A stretch of DNA of 64,000 nt from an uncultured Parafilimonas sp. (GCA_903882935.1 CAIRZB010000007.1:1-64000); one strand, 5' to 3'. Counted from the first letter of the stretch, positions 1-8,968 are shown. Numbers and translations are program-made. The notes: a model not told the origin generated them from the letters alone.

Positions 1-84
1 ATATTCCAAGCAAGAATCGTCATCCGTAAACCGCTTATGAAAATTTATAGAATTCACGCCTTTGAATTTATCCAACATATCCAT
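1..84 (-). mobile_element. IS1595-like transposase, N-terminal fragment cut by window edge
   Basis: Only the first 28 codons are inside the window; the rest lies to the left. The visible protein contains NFHKRFTDDDSCLEY, which resembles the start of ISXO2/IS1595-type transposases, where a short F-x-x-x-F segment and a Cys-Leu-x-Tyr-Leu motif precede a zinc ribbon and the DDE integrase fold. The zinc ribbon and catalytic residues are not visible. A second ATG lies two codons in. Upstream, at about 135 reading leftwards, a GGAATTAGCACTTAGG stretch could be the terminal inverted repeat, but the partner end is outside. The family call is by recognition of a short motif and is moderately sure. Confidence 0.5.
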
Positions 85-186
85 GTCGCAAATATAAATC
101 TTCTAATTTTAAAGTGCGACCTAAGTGCTAATTCCTATTTTTTTATTTGGCAAATTGACTTTAGCGGACTGTATAAATAGGAATGT

Positions 187-1197
187 ATGAAAGTAATTAT
201 TTACAGTACAAAAAGCTTTGAACGAGAATACTTTTTGAATGCCAACGCAGGCATGTACCCTGTTATGTTTTTGAAACAAACACTCACTGCCGAAACCTGC
301 CATTTGGCCAAAGGCTATGATGTGGCCATAATTTGCACCGAGGACGATGCCTCAGCAAAACAGCTTGAGATGCTTAGGCAAAACGGAACTAAATTTATGG
401 TTACCAGGGCAGCCGATTACGGTAATATTGATATTAAAAGAGCGCACGAATTAAAAATGAAGGTTGCAAACGTGGCATCGGCCTCAACTAATGCAACGGC
501 GGAGTTTACCATAGCGATGATACTTACCTTAAACCGAAAAATTATTGCCGCCAGCAAGCAGGTAGCCAATGCCGATTTTTCGGCTGAAGGGTTGGCCGGC
601 TTTGAGTTATATAACAAAACTGTGGGCATAGTGGGTACTGGTAAAACAGGGGCAGTGGTAGCCAAAATTTTGCACGCGTTTGGGTGCCGACTGGTTGCTT
701 ACGACCCCTACCCGGATATTGAGCTTACCAGAAGTTACCATGTAAACTATGTGGGGCTTGAACAACTGTGTGCCACCAGCGACATAATAACCATACACAC
801 GGCCATAAACCCTAGCACAAAATATTTGATAGATGAGGGCTTGATTGATGAAATGAAACCCGGTGTGATGCTGGTAAATACTGCCCGCGGGTCTGTGGTT
901 AATATACCTGCTGTGTACCAAGCATTAAAGCATGGACGAATGGCCTATTTTGGTGCCGACCTGTGTTTTGGGGGTAACGGCAGATTGCCATTTAACGGTG
1001 CAAGGCCGGTACCCGAAGATGAATTATTAGGCAGTTTGAGTAAACTGCCCAATGTGATTATTACGCCGCATATTGCCCAAGCCACTACCGATGCTTTGGC
1101 CAATGTAGCCAATATTTGTTTTGGCACCATAAACAATTGGCTGAGCAACCATAGCAACCAAAACGAAATTTCACTTAAAGAAAGGGGGCGGTTGTAA
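187..1197 (+). CDS. D-isomer-specific 2-hydroxyacid dehydrogenase family protein, possibly not catalytic
   Basis: The protein has 336 residues, the usual length of D-lactate dehydrogenases, which reduce pyruvate with NADH in the cytoplasm. The nucleotide-binding motif GTGKTG is seen near residue 150, the substrate-binding arginine in NTARG near 236, and the catalytic histidine in ITPHIA near 295. The usual D-V-Y-x-x-E segment that supplies the catalytic glutamate reads D-L-C-F-G-G here, so the acid that pairs with the histidine is absent. The protein may therefore have weak or different activity or a binding role. It is followed by a universal stress protein 190 bases downstream. The family is clear, the substrate is not. 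Confidence 0.8.
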   Translation: MKVIIYSTKSFEREYFLNANAGMYPVMFLKQTLTAETCHLAKGYDVAIICTEDDASAKQLEMLRQNGTKFMVTRAADYGNIDIKRAHELKMKVANVASASTNATAEFTIAMILTLNRKIIAASKQVANADFSAEGLAGFELYNKTVGIVGTGKTGAVVAKILHAFGCRLVAYDPYPDIELTRSYHVNYVGLEQLCATSDIITIHTAINPSTKYLIDEGLIDEMKPGVMLVNTARGSVVNIPAVYQALKHGRMAYFGADLCFGGNGRLPFNGARPVPEDELLGSLSKLPNVIITPHIAQATTDALANVANICFGTINNWLSNHSNQNEISLKERGRL

Positions 1198-1336
1198 AAC
1201 ACGGCGCAAATAAGGTTTACATACCCATTGCACATTTTGCAGATATATTTTGCCTTTGGGGCTAGGCAGCGGCCACAACTGACAATAATCATCCCAAACG
1301 CTAATAGCCGTCATGCCTGCTACATAAAGCGGCAAA

Positions 1337-1344
1337 TAACTTTG
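1337..1344 (+). promoter_or_regulatory. Candidate -7 promoter element for the universal stress protein
   Basis: TAACTTTG matches the Bacteroidota -7 consensus TAnnTTTG and lies 43 bases before the ATG. No good -33 TTG is seen at the usual distance, so this rests on the -7 element alone. Confidence 0.35.
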
Positions 1345-1386
1345 TTAAGAACAATTAATATTGGTTGCCTTTAAAATAGCAAAATC

Positions 1387-2202
1387 ATGAAAACCGTCAT
1401 TGCCCTCACCAATCTTTCTGAAAGTTCACACAACGCGGTAAACTACGCCGCAGACATGTGCATGGCACTTAGGGCCGAACTTTTATTGGCCCATGTAATA
1501 CAGATGCCGGTATCGTTCGATGTGCCTTTATCGGAATACGAATTTAATACCATGCAACAAGAGGCTAATGATGAGTTAGCAAACCTTAAAATAGCATTGA
1601 TGCTACGTACTAACTGCAAAATAACCATTAACACCGCGGTGATGACAGGCACCATTTTACATGAAATAGAAAATATATGTGCCAATAAGAACCCGTTTTT
1701 GGTAATTATTGGCACCGAGAGAATGCATTGGGCCGAAAGGTTTGTTTTTGGCAGCAATACTTTTAACAGCGTTAAAAACCTACATTATCCGGTGTTGGTG
1801 GTACCGCAGGACGCTAGTTTTAAGAATATTGAGCGTATAGCATTGGCTTCTGATTTTCAAGATATTGATGAAGTGCCGTTGGGTTTTTTAAGGGAGTTGG
1901 TGGAGATTTTTGACGCGGCGGTGGATATTGTGCATGTAAATAGAAACGCAGAAGATGAATTAACCAGTGGCCCGGCATTTGCGCATTTAAAGGAACAACT
2001 TAGGGAATTTAACCCGCATGCGCATTTTATTACAGGTTATAACGTTGAACAGGCGATTAATGATTATGCAGACGAAAACAAGGAAGACTTAGTGATGGTT
2101 ATCTCCAGAAAGCACAATTTTTTCCAATCGCTGATACACAAAAGCCAATCAAGGCAAATTACGCTTAATCCAACTATACCTGTTTTGGCAGTGGCTGAGT
2201 AG
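1387..2202 (+). CDS. Universal stress protein with two UspA domains
   Basis: This 271-residue protein holds two tandem UspA folds, at about 1-141 and 147-271. UspA proteins are cytoplasmic and bind ATP or AMP under starvation and oxidative or respiratory stress. The first domain ends in a typical strand (YPVLVVP) preceded by a G-T-E-R...G-S-N loop close to the ATP-binding G-x2-G-x9-G-S/T pattern. The second domain has a degenerate loop (ISRKHNFFQS), so probably only the first binds nucleotide, as is common in tandem Usp proteins. A small coiled-coil gene starts within 40 bases of the stop and is probably co-transcribed. Confidence 0.88.
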   Translation: MKTVIALTNLSESSHNAVNYAADMCMALRAELLLAHVIQMPVSFDVPLSEYEFNTMQQEANDELANLKIALMLRTNCKITINTAVMTGTILHEIENICANKNPFLVIIGTERMHWAERFVFGSNTFNSVKNLHYPVLVVPQDASFKNIERIALASDFQDIDEVPLGFLRELVEIFDAAVDIVHVNRNAEDELTSGPAFAHLKEQLREFNPHAHFITGYNVEQAINDYADENKEDLVMVISRKHNFFQSLIHKSQSRQITLNPTIPVLAVAE

Positions 2203-2237
2203 GCCATATGAACATACAAATTAAAAAGCATTGCATT

Positions 2238-2612
2238 ATGTCAATAGAAGAATTTTTTAAACACGAATTACAAGAATGGAATGCCAGCATTGAATTTTAT
2301 CTGGTTGATTTGGACATTTTACAAAATAGGTTGATAGAAGTGGCCGGCAAAAACACAAAAACAGCCGTAATGGAGGGTGTTGAGCATTTTCAAAACCAGT
2401 TTATTGTTCAAAAAGATAACCTACAGTCACTTAGACACAAGGTGCTGGCCCAAAATAATAAGTTAGAGGCCGTTATTAAGAACATTAAGGCCCTAGACGA
2501 CTTAAACTTAGTTGACGAGCAGCATTTTTTGCGGGAGGCAGTACAATTGAATGAAAAAATATTACAAGAATTAAAGCATAACTTTTACAGGTTTTTATCA
2601 AAAGTGTTTTAG
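2238..2612 (+). CDS. Small coiled-coil protein of unknown function
   Basis: I do not recognise a family. From the ATG at 2238 it has 124 residues, is rich in Glu, Lys, Asn and Leu, lacks a signal peptide or membrane segment, and looks alpha-helical with likely coiled coils over most of its length. An in-frame ATG at 2208, six bases after the stop of the universal stress gene, would add MNIQIKKHCI; I prefer the later start because the MSIEEFF beginning looks like a natural cytoplasmic N-terminus. The tight spacing suggests that it works with or is regulated alongside the stress protein, which is inference only. Confidence 0.65.
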   Translation: MSIEEFFKHELQEWNASIEFYLVDLDILQNRLIEVAGKNTKTAVMEGVEHFQNQFIVQKDNLQSLRHKVLAQNNKLEAVIKNIKALDDLNLVDEQHFLREAVQLNEKILQELKHNFYRFLSKVF

Positions 2613-2730
2613 TGGGCAGCTTGGAGGAAATAGACAAGCATTATAGATGCTACTACTTAAAAATAATCCTGCCACTACACGCTGAGTTAAAATATTGCAG
2701 TTAATTAAAGGGCAAATTAACTGCTTTAAA

Positions 2731-2759
2731 AGGCTGGCCCAATAAACATGGGCCAGCCT
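2731..2759. terminator. Bidirectional hairpin terminator between the stress operon and nadB
   Basis: A perfect 11-base-pair stem (AGGCTGGCCCA with TGGGCCAGCCT) encloses a seven-base loop. It sits between two convergent genes, 118 bases after the plus-strand gene and 24 bases after the nadB stop. The flanking T-tracts are short on both sides. Confidence 0.6.
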
Positions 2760-2782
2760 AATTTATGTGCTAAACTTAGGTA

Positions 2783-4408
2783 CTATAAAATAATATTTTG
2801 CAGCAATTCGCTTTTTTCGGGGTGGTCAGTATTGTAATGCAGGCCCCGGCTTTCTTTTCTAAACTCTGCACCCTTTACAATTAAATATCCAATGGTTATC
2901 AAATTTCTTAGCTCGCACAACTGTGGCGAAACCTTGGTGTTTTCATACAACGCCTCGGTTTCTTCGTGCAGCAGGTCAAGCCTTCGGCTTGCCCGCTCCA
3001 AACGCACATCGTTGCGTACAATGCCTACGTAATCGCTCATTATTTGCTGCAGCTCTTTTTGGCTTTGGGTAATCAATATCATTTCTTTGGGGTCGTTGGT
3101 GCCTTTGGCATTCCAGTCGGGTATGGCCGCCAACTTTTTTTCCCATGTGGCATAATCGCTTTCAAGTTCTTGGTGTTTATTAACGCTGTCCACAAAAGCA
3201 CGGTGGCCAAAAACCATCGCTTCCAGTAGGCTATTGCTGGCCAAGCGGTTGGCGCCGTGTAAGCCCGTGCTGGCACATTCGCCGCAGGCGTATAGGTTTT
3301 GTATGGATGTACGGCCCACAATATCAGTTTTAATGCCACCACAGCTATAATGTGCGGCTGGGGCTACCGGTATCATATGCTCCATTACATCAATGCCTAT
3401 GCTTAGGCATTTTTGGTAAATATTGGGAAAATGGTGAATAAACTTTTCCCTGCCCATGTGGCGGCAGTCTAAAAAAACATTTTCTGTGCCGGCGCGCTTC
3501 ATCTCATTGTCAATAGCCCTGGCCACAATATCGCGCGGGGCAAGGTCTTTTCTTACATCGTAGCGTTCCATAAAAGCTTCACCGTCTTTGTTGCGTAGTA
3601 TGCCGCCGTCGCCCCTTACCGCTTCAGTTATTAAAAACGAAGGCGATTCGCCAGGTTCATACAAAGCGGTGGGGTGAAACTGTATAAACTCCATGTTCTC
3701 AATCCTTCCTTTGGCACGGTATACCATCGCCACCCCATCGCCTGAGGCTATTTTGGGGTTGGTGGTGGTTCGGTATGCTTGGCCATTGCCGCCTGTGGCA
3801 ATTACGGTAATAGGGGCCAGCAGTTTCTCAATTTTGTTTGTTTTAAGGTTAAGCACATAAACCCCGTAACACGTTATGTCGGGTGTAACCTTGGTAACAA
3901 GGTAGCCCATGTGGTGCTGGGTAATAATATCTACAACAAACCAGTGTTTAATAAGCTCAATGTTTTTATGGCGGCTTAATTCGGCAAGCAGCGCACGTTC
4001 AATTTCCTGGCCTGTAACATCTTTATGGTGCAATATGCGGTTTTCGCTATGGCCGCCTTCTTTACCTAAGCTGTATTCGCCAGCTTCGTTTTTGTCAAAC
4101 TGCGCTCCATAATTAATAATCTCCTGTATTCTTTCGGGGCCTTCTTTTACAACTACTTCCACAGCCTGCCTGTTGCAAAGGCCATCGCCCGCAATAAGTG
4201 TGTCGTCAATATGTTTGTCAAAACTGTCTTTCAACTCATCCCAAACACCGGCAATGCCGCCCTGCGCGTACTTAGTATTGGTTTCGTCGGCGGTTACTTT
4301 GGTTATGATTGTAACTTTTTTATTTGGAAAATGCCCAGCCGTTTTAATAGCGTACGTTAGCCCTGCCACCCCACTGCCGATTACCAAAAAATCTGTATGC
4401 ATATGCAA
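2783..4408 (-). CDS. nadB: L-aspartate oxidase
   Basis: NadB oxidises L-aspartate to iminoaspartate with FAD, the first step of NAD synthesis through quinolinate. The 541 residues match the family length. The N-terminal Rossmann motif G-S-G-V-A-G begins at residue 11, the substrate-site segment QFHPTAL is near 243, HYSCGGI near 353, and the FAD-closing NRLASNSLLEA near 388. The C-terminal helical domain common to succinate dehydrogenase flavoproteins is present. The partner nadA is not in the window. A second ATG two codons downstream (4402) is a possible start. A -7 promoter element lies only nine bases before the ATG, so the leader may be very short. Confidence 0.95.
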   Translation of the reverse strand: MHMHTDFLVIGSGVAGLTYAIKTAGHFPNKKVTIITKVTADETNTKYAQGGIAGVWDELKDSFDKHIDDTLIAGDGLCNRQAVEVVVKEGPERIQEIINYGAQFDKNEAGEYSLGKEGGHSENRILHHKDVTGQEIERALLAELSRHKNIELIKHWFVVDIITQHHMGYLVTKVTPDITCYGVYVLNLKTNKIEKLLAPITVIATGGNGQAYRTTTNPKIASGDGVAMVYRAKGRIENMEFIQFHPTALYEPGESPSFLITEAVRGDGGILRNKDGEAFMERYDVRKDLAPRDIVARAIDNEMKRAGTENVFLDCRHMGREKFIHHFPNIYQKCLSIGIDVMEHMIPVAPAAHYSCGGIKTDIVGRTSIQNLYACGECASTGLHGANRLASNSLLEAMVFGHRAFVDSVNKHQELESDYATWEKKLAAIPDWNAKGTNDPKEMILITQSQKELQQIMSDYVGIVRNDVRLERASRRLDLLHEETEALYENTKVSPQLCELRNLITIGYLIVKGAEFRKESRGLHYNTDHPEKSELLQNIIL

Positions 4409-4416
4409 AAATTTTA

Positions 4417-4424
4417 CAAATGTA
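4417..4424 (-). promoter_or_regulatory. Candidate -7 promoter element of nadB
   Basis: Read on the minus strand this is TACATTTG, a match to TAnnTTTG. Transcription would begin at or just before the nadB start codon, giving an almost leaderless message. No -33 element is evident. Confidence 0.35.
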
Positions 4425-4662
4425 CATACAATTGGGGGTAAGCAGTTAGGCGTAGCGGATTGATTGGCACTAACAATTTAGCCAGCAAACGGCAAGCATT
4501 TATAAATGTGGCATTGAATGCGATGCAGCTTTTTTAATGCCGCGCCTAGCACGCGGTATGTTGTGGACGTTACATTTCAAACCCGTGGCATACCCAACAG
4601 CTAATTATGCTAAGCCGGTGCAGTAAAATGTAAAATTGATGCGGGCCGTATTTAGGATGCTT

Positions 4663-4917
4663 TTAGGCCAATTTTTGGGGATTGAATTTTAGCAATTCGG
4701 CATTGTCGTTTGTGAGTTGGCTTACTTTGGCTTCAAGTTCCAATATTTTTGAATGGTTCTTCAGCATCACATTTTCCAGTTTCAAAATAGTCTTTTTTTG
4801 TTTGGTGCCAATAGAGTAACGAACAAAAAGGCCTACAAAAAAACTGACAGCACTAGTAAATAGCAGTGTTGCAAAAGAATATGCATTGTCGAACAAAACA
4901 AGCAAATTATGGCTCAT
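4663..4917 (-). CDS. Small single-pass membrane protein with coiled-coil tail
   Basis: From the ATG at 4917 this is 84 residues: a short N-terminus, one hydrophobic segment (about residues 10-31, LLFTSAVSFFVGLFV), a basic stop-transfer stretch (GTKQKK), and a helical tail with a leucine/isoleucine heptad pattern to about residue 75. No known domain is recognised. Its shape recalls small inner-membrane scaffold proteins such as those with a membrane anchor and coiled coil, but no role can be named. It stands alone on the minus strand between glyS and nadB, with about 250 bases of unassigned sequence downstream. Confidence 0.5.
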   Translation of the reverse strand: MSHNLLVLFDNAYSFATLLFTSAVSFFVGLFVRYSIGTKQKKTILKLENVMLKNHSKILELEAKVSQLTNDNAELLKFNPQKLA

Positions 4918-5108
4918 AGCCTTGGTGTTTACAATCAAAAAATGTGTATCGTTGGTAATACAGATATACTTTCTTACGGATTTGCAAAGATGGCTACGTA
5001 TATTTTTTTTTAATATTTTATCGGCAAACAGTAAACTTTTTCGGTTAATGATTGCTGAAACGCGATTTAAAAATGCATTATCTACATCGGGCCCATCAAA
5101 TAATTTCT

Positions 5109-6572
5109 TTAACCAATGGCCTTAAGAACTATATTCTTTACTTCACTAATCAATATCCTTTCCTGTAGCATGCTGTCGCGGTAGCGAATGGTTACGGTTT
5201 GGTCTTCCTTGGTTTGGTTATCAATCGTAACGCAAAAGGGCGTACCAATAGCATCTTGGCGACGGTATCGCTTGCCAATTTGGTCTTTTTCCTCGTAAAA
5301 GCAGCGGAAGGCGGGCTTGCATTCGTCCATAATTGCACGGGCAATCTCAGGCAATCCGTCTTTTTTGGTCAACGGCAACACCGCCAGCTTAATGGGGGCT
5401 AGTAACGGCGGTATGTGCATTACGGTACGGGTATCGGTGCTGCCATCTTCCTTAGTAAGCACTTCCTCATCGTAAGCATGGCTTAAAACAAGTAGGAACA
5501 TTCTGTCTAAACCGATAGAGGTTTCAATTACATAAGGCACGTAATTGCCATATGGCTTACCGGTTTCCTCGTTAATGTCGTTGTCAAAATACTGTAGCTT
5601 TTTGTTGCTGTATTTTTGGTGCTGGCTAAGGTCAAAGTCTGTACGGCTGTGTATGCCCTCCACTTCCTTAAAACCAATGGGAAACTCGTACTCAATGTCA
5701 ACAGCCGCATCCGCGTAATGGGCTAGCTTCACATGGTCGTGAAACCTGTATTTGTCGGCAGGCAGGCCTAAGCCAAGGTGCCAAGCAAGCCTTGTTTGCT
5801 TCCAGTACTCATACCACACCTTCTGGGTGCCAGGGCGTATAAAAAACTGCATTTCCATCTGTTCAAACTCACGCATACGGAAAATAAACTGCCTGGCCAC
5901 AATCTCGTTCCTGAAAGCTTTGCCCGTTTGCGCAATGCCAAAAGGCACCTTCATGCGGGCCGTTTTTTGTACATTTAAAAAGTTTACAAAAATACCCTGG
6001 GCAGTTTCGGGCCGTAGGTAAATAGTTTCAGATTCCTCGCTAACTGAGCCTATTTGTGTTGAAAACATCAGGTTAAACTGGCGGATGTCCGTCCAATTTA
6101 CGGTGCCGCTTATTTGGCAGGCAATTTTATTATCTTCAATCAAGCTTTTCAATCCTGCATAATCATCTTTGGCCAATAGTGCATCCATTGCTTGCAGCAG
6201 TTCATCCGCCTTGGCTTTGTTACCTGCCTCCTTTAATCTGTCAGCATAGCCTTCTATTAAATGGTCAACCCGGTAGCGCTTTTTACTGTCCTTGTTGTCA
6301 ATCATGGGGTCGCTAAAGTTGTCAACGTGGCCGCTGGCCTTCCAGGTAGTGGGGTGCATAAATATGGCTGCGTCAATCCCCACAATGTTTTCGTGCAGCT
6401 GGGTCATGCTTTTCCACCAGTAGTCGCGAATGTTCTTTTTTAATTCGCTGCCATATGGGCCATAGTCGTACACGGCACTAAGGCCGTCATATATTTCACT
6501 GCTTGCAAACACATAACCGTATTCTTTTGCGTGCGAAATTATCGCCTGAAACCTGTTCTCCTGTATGCTCAT
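5109..6572 (-). CDS. glyS: Glycyl-tRNA synthetase, alpha2 type
   Basis: This class II enzyme charges tRNA-Gly in the cytoplasm. The 487 residues fit the single-chain homodimeric (alpha2) form shared with eukaryotes and many Bacteroidota, not the alpha2beta2 GlyQ/GlyS form. It opens with SSEIYDGLSAVYDYGPYGSE, a typical start of this type. Motif 2 (FRNEI...REFEQMEMQFF) is near residues 215-235, motif 3 (ETSIGLDRMFL) near 345-356, and the C-terminal anticodon-binding domain runs from about 390. It is monocistronic, with a probable promoter directly before the ATG. Confidence 0.95.
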   Translation of the reverse strand: MSIQENRFQAIISHAKEYGYVFASSEIYDGLSAVYDYGPYGSELKKNIRDYWWKSMTQLHENIVGIDAAIFMHPTTWKASGHVDNFSDPMIDNKDSKKRYRVDHLIEGYADRLKEAGNKAKADELLQAMDALLAKDDYAGLKSLIEDNKIACQISGTVNWTDIRQFNLMFSTQIGSVSEESETIYLRPETAQGIFVNFLNVQKTARMKVPFGIAQTGKAFRNEIVARQFIFRMREFEQMEMQFFIRPGTQKVWYEYWKQTRLAWHLGLGLPADKYRFHDHVKLAHYADAAVDIEYEFPIGFKEVEGIHSRTDFDLSQHQKYSNKKLQYFDNDINEETGKPYGNYVPYVIETSIGLDRMFLLVLSHAYDEEVLTKEDGSTDTRTVMHIPPLLAPIKLAVLPLTKKDGLPEIARAIMDECKPAFRCFYEEKDQIGKRYRRQDAIGTPFCVTIDNQTKEDQTVTIRYRDSMLQERILISEVKNIVLKAIG

Positions 6573-6579
6573 AAGGCCG

Positions 6580-6587
6580 CAAAGATA
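6580..6587 (-). promoter_or_regulatory. Candidate -7 promoter element of glyS
   Basis: The minus strand reads TATCTTTGCGGC, a common form of the Bacteroidota -7 box (TAnnTTTG). It ends seven bases before the glyS ATG, so the transcript may start at the start codon. No clear -33 TTG is visible. Confidence 0.45.
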
Positions 6588-6723
6588 ATAGATAGGTTTA
6601 AATAAGTGTACTGATTACGCATGCAAACCTTTTAGCTACTTTTTTAGCAGTTTATTCATCAGCAAAAACCAGTCATTTTGTACAATATGGGTATCAGCCG
6701 GCACCATAAATATAATGCAGTTG

Positions 6724-8844
6724 CTATTGTTCAGTCAGCTGGTGCATCCTATTGTAAGCCATAATAAACAAGGCGCCAAGGTTTTTGTAGGGCGGTATAT
6801 AGTCGTCAAAAAGCTCTTTGTTTATTTTATCTTGCGCCAGCGTGTTCCATAGGTTTAGCCAGTTTAGGTCCTTACCCTGCCGCAACATTTCCAGCGCCTC
6901 TTTAATAAGCGGCCCGTTTACTGTTTTGCTTCCGGTTTGTTTGCTGGCCACTATGTGTGCAACAGGGCAGGCGCTAAGCACTTTTTTTTGGCTTTGGTAC
7001 CCCCCGCAACTGCCTAATAACACAATTTTATTTGACGGCTGCAGCTTTTCCAATGTTTCATTCAGGTAATAGCTATGGCCGCGGTGTATTAGTATAGTTG
7101 GCCTAAGGTCAAGGCTATCCAAATACTCTATCATGGCCGCACGTGCTGCCGCGTCCAAGCTCTTTTTCTCGTCAAGGGGCTTATTCGAAAAAATAACCAT
7201 CTTGGTGCCCTTTGTGGATGTTATTTTTACCCATTGTGCGGAGTCGGTTACCTTCCAATTGCTGTTGGCAAAATCGCCCCTAAACTGGTCGTAATTTTCT
7301 TTTCCGTCTTTATCCCCATAAAAAAACTGTTCCACTATAATGCTGTCGGCGGCATTTTTCAAGTCGGCCAAAGGCATGTAAAAAACCGGCGGAATGCCCA
7401 ATAACGCAGATACATTAACATGGTTGGCCGTATCCATCGAAAGAAACAGTGTATTCAATATGTTATAAATATCTGTACCCCTTTTGTTTTCGGCCGCTTT
7501 GGCTTTTTGCAGGTTATACTGCACTTGGTTTAATATAAGTTTACGCACAGCTTTGTCGTTAATACTGCCAAATGAGTTGGCAACATCCACGGCATCTTCC
7601 AAACTGGAGGCCTTATCCAAACCGTTTACAAATGCTTTCATCAAAAGTTCGGCATTGCTCTTATACATCCTCCGCAAAAAATCGTCGAGCTTGTTAAAGT
7701 TGGCGGCAATTTTTATCCATTTTTTAAAGTGGTCAAAGCTCACCCGCATCAGCAGGCTGTCGCTTCTGCTGATGCGGGTAAATATTTTAGGGTAAACGCC
7801 TTTTACATAGCTGGATGTGTATATCTCCTCCTCGGTAAGTATGGGTAGGTAATACAACTCTTCGGGGGTAAGCTTGTCAATAATTTTAAACCGCACTTCA
7901 TCTGGGGCCTCGTGCAACTCGTTAATCACATTAACATATACCTCCTTTGCTTTAAACGTCATCCTCGATGCCAACGATTCCAAGCCGATTGGGGTATCCC
8001 GCTGCCGTATTCGCTCAGCATAATCAACAGCAGTTTTTACCATTAATTTATAGTACTTTATGCTGTCGTTAACAGCGGAATCAACCTGTTCAAAACTAAG
8101 CTTGCCGTGGTACATTTCATCTAAAAAAGGGAAGAACTGCCTGCCAGTAGGCATTAGCCCAAGCTTGCTTATTATTTTTACCAATGGGTCGTTGGTTGCC
8201 AATATCCGCTCCGCAATGGGTTCGTTGGAGCCAACATAGTTGTAAACGGTTTCTGGGTCAATGCGCGCCCATAGTATTATAAGGCTGTCAACCCCCGGCA
8301 GCCCTGGGTGCTTAAGCAGGGTTGCCAATATTTGTTTGGGGTGTTGTTTGCAGTATAGGTACAGTAAATAGGCCTGCGCATCCTGTAGCCCAGGGTTTTT
8401 TGAAAATGAGTAGTTGTCTGTTATTATCATCCCGTTATCGTAGGGGTATAATTTTACCGTGGGTAAAATACTCTCATTGTTTGCCTCGTTGCGCATACAT
8501 TGGGTAAACGCATTAACAAGGCCCGGCAGTAATTCGGCTTTAATGCCATTGTTTGTAACGCTGCTGTAATATGCGCTAAGCACATCATTAACCCCACGTA
8601 AAAACTTAATTTTATCGTTGTTAGCCATTGTTGGGTCGTCCTCAATGGCCTTTTGGAGAGAATCTATTTTAACGGTGGCTGCAAATTGTATAGTACCTTT
8701 AACAACGTCTAGGGTAAGTATTTTCTTTTGGGTATCGTCTATTTTATCATGGAAGTAACTGCGGTTATTGGTTGCGCTTTGGGCCTTAGCCACAAACGGC
8801 AGCATATAGCATAGCAGCACAATGGTGATGTAAAATATTTTCAT
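6724..8844 (-). CDS. Secreted protein with putative caspase/CHAT-like C-terminal domain
   Basis: I place the start at 8844, where MKIFYITIVLLCYMLP... gives a signal peptide ending near AKAQ; the reading frame is open further upstream but that part overlaps the divergent promoter. The mature part, about 680 residues, is mostly helical and unrecognised to about residue 480. Near the C-terminus, the strand ILIHRGHSYY (His 590) is followed by IVLLGSCGGY (Cys 613) and then AHIVASKQTGS, a layout like the His-Gly / Cys-Gly dyad of clan CD cysteine peptidases (caspases, CHAT, clostripain). The spacing of 23 residues is shorter than usual. The gene diverges from a two-component regulator. The protease call is inference; a periplasmic or surface location is likely. 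Confidence 0.65.
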   Translation of the reverse strand: MKIFYITIVLLCYMLPFVAKAQSATNNRSYFHDKIDDTQKKILTLDVVKGTIQFAATVKIDSLQKAIEDDPTMANNDKIKFLRGVNDVLSAYYSSVTNNGIKAELLPGLVNAFTQCMRNEANNESILPTVKLYPYDNGMIITDNYSFSKNPGLQDAQAYLLYLYCKQHPKQILATLLKHPGLPGVDSLIILWARIDPETVYNYVGSNEPIAERILATNDPLVKIISKLGLMPTGRQFFPFLDEMYHGKLSFEQVDSAVNDSIKYYKLMVKTAVDYAERIRQRDTPIGLESLASRMTFKAKEVYVNVINELHEAPDEVRFKIIDKLTPEELYYLPILTEEEIYTSSYVKGVYPKIFTRISRSDSLLMRVSFDHFKKWIKIAANFNKLDDFLRRMYKSNAELLMKAFVNGLDKASSLEDAVDVANSFGSINDKAVRKLILNQVQYNLQKAKAAENKRGTDIYNILNTLFLSMDTANHVNVSALLGIPPVFYMPLADLKNAADSIIVEQFFYGDKDGKENYDQFRGDFANSNWKVTDSAQWVKITSTKGTKMVIFSNKPLDEKKSLDAAARAAMIEYLDSLDLRPTILIHRGHSYYLNETLEKLQPSNKIVLLGSCGGYQSQKKVLSACPVAHIVASKQTGSKTVNGPLIKEALEMLRQGKDLNWLNLWNTLAQDKINKELFDDYIPPYKNLGALFIMAYNRMHQLTEQ

Positions 8845-8960
8845 GGTAAACAATATTAGCCATTTTTTGCACCACAAAAGGCAAAAATTTTGTATTGGCC
8901 CCAGCCAACCCCTTAACAATAATATAATGCTGTTAATGGCATATAACGCGTTTGTAAAAT

Positions 8961-8968
8961 TATTTTTG
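8961..8968 (+). promoter_or_regulatory. Candidate -7 promoter element for the OmpR-type regulator
   Basis: TATTTTTG matches TAnnTTTG, 16 bases before the ATG at 8985. The 140-base divergent region 8845-8984 must also hold the promoter of the secreted protein on the other strand. No convincing -33 element was found. Confidence 0.35.
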
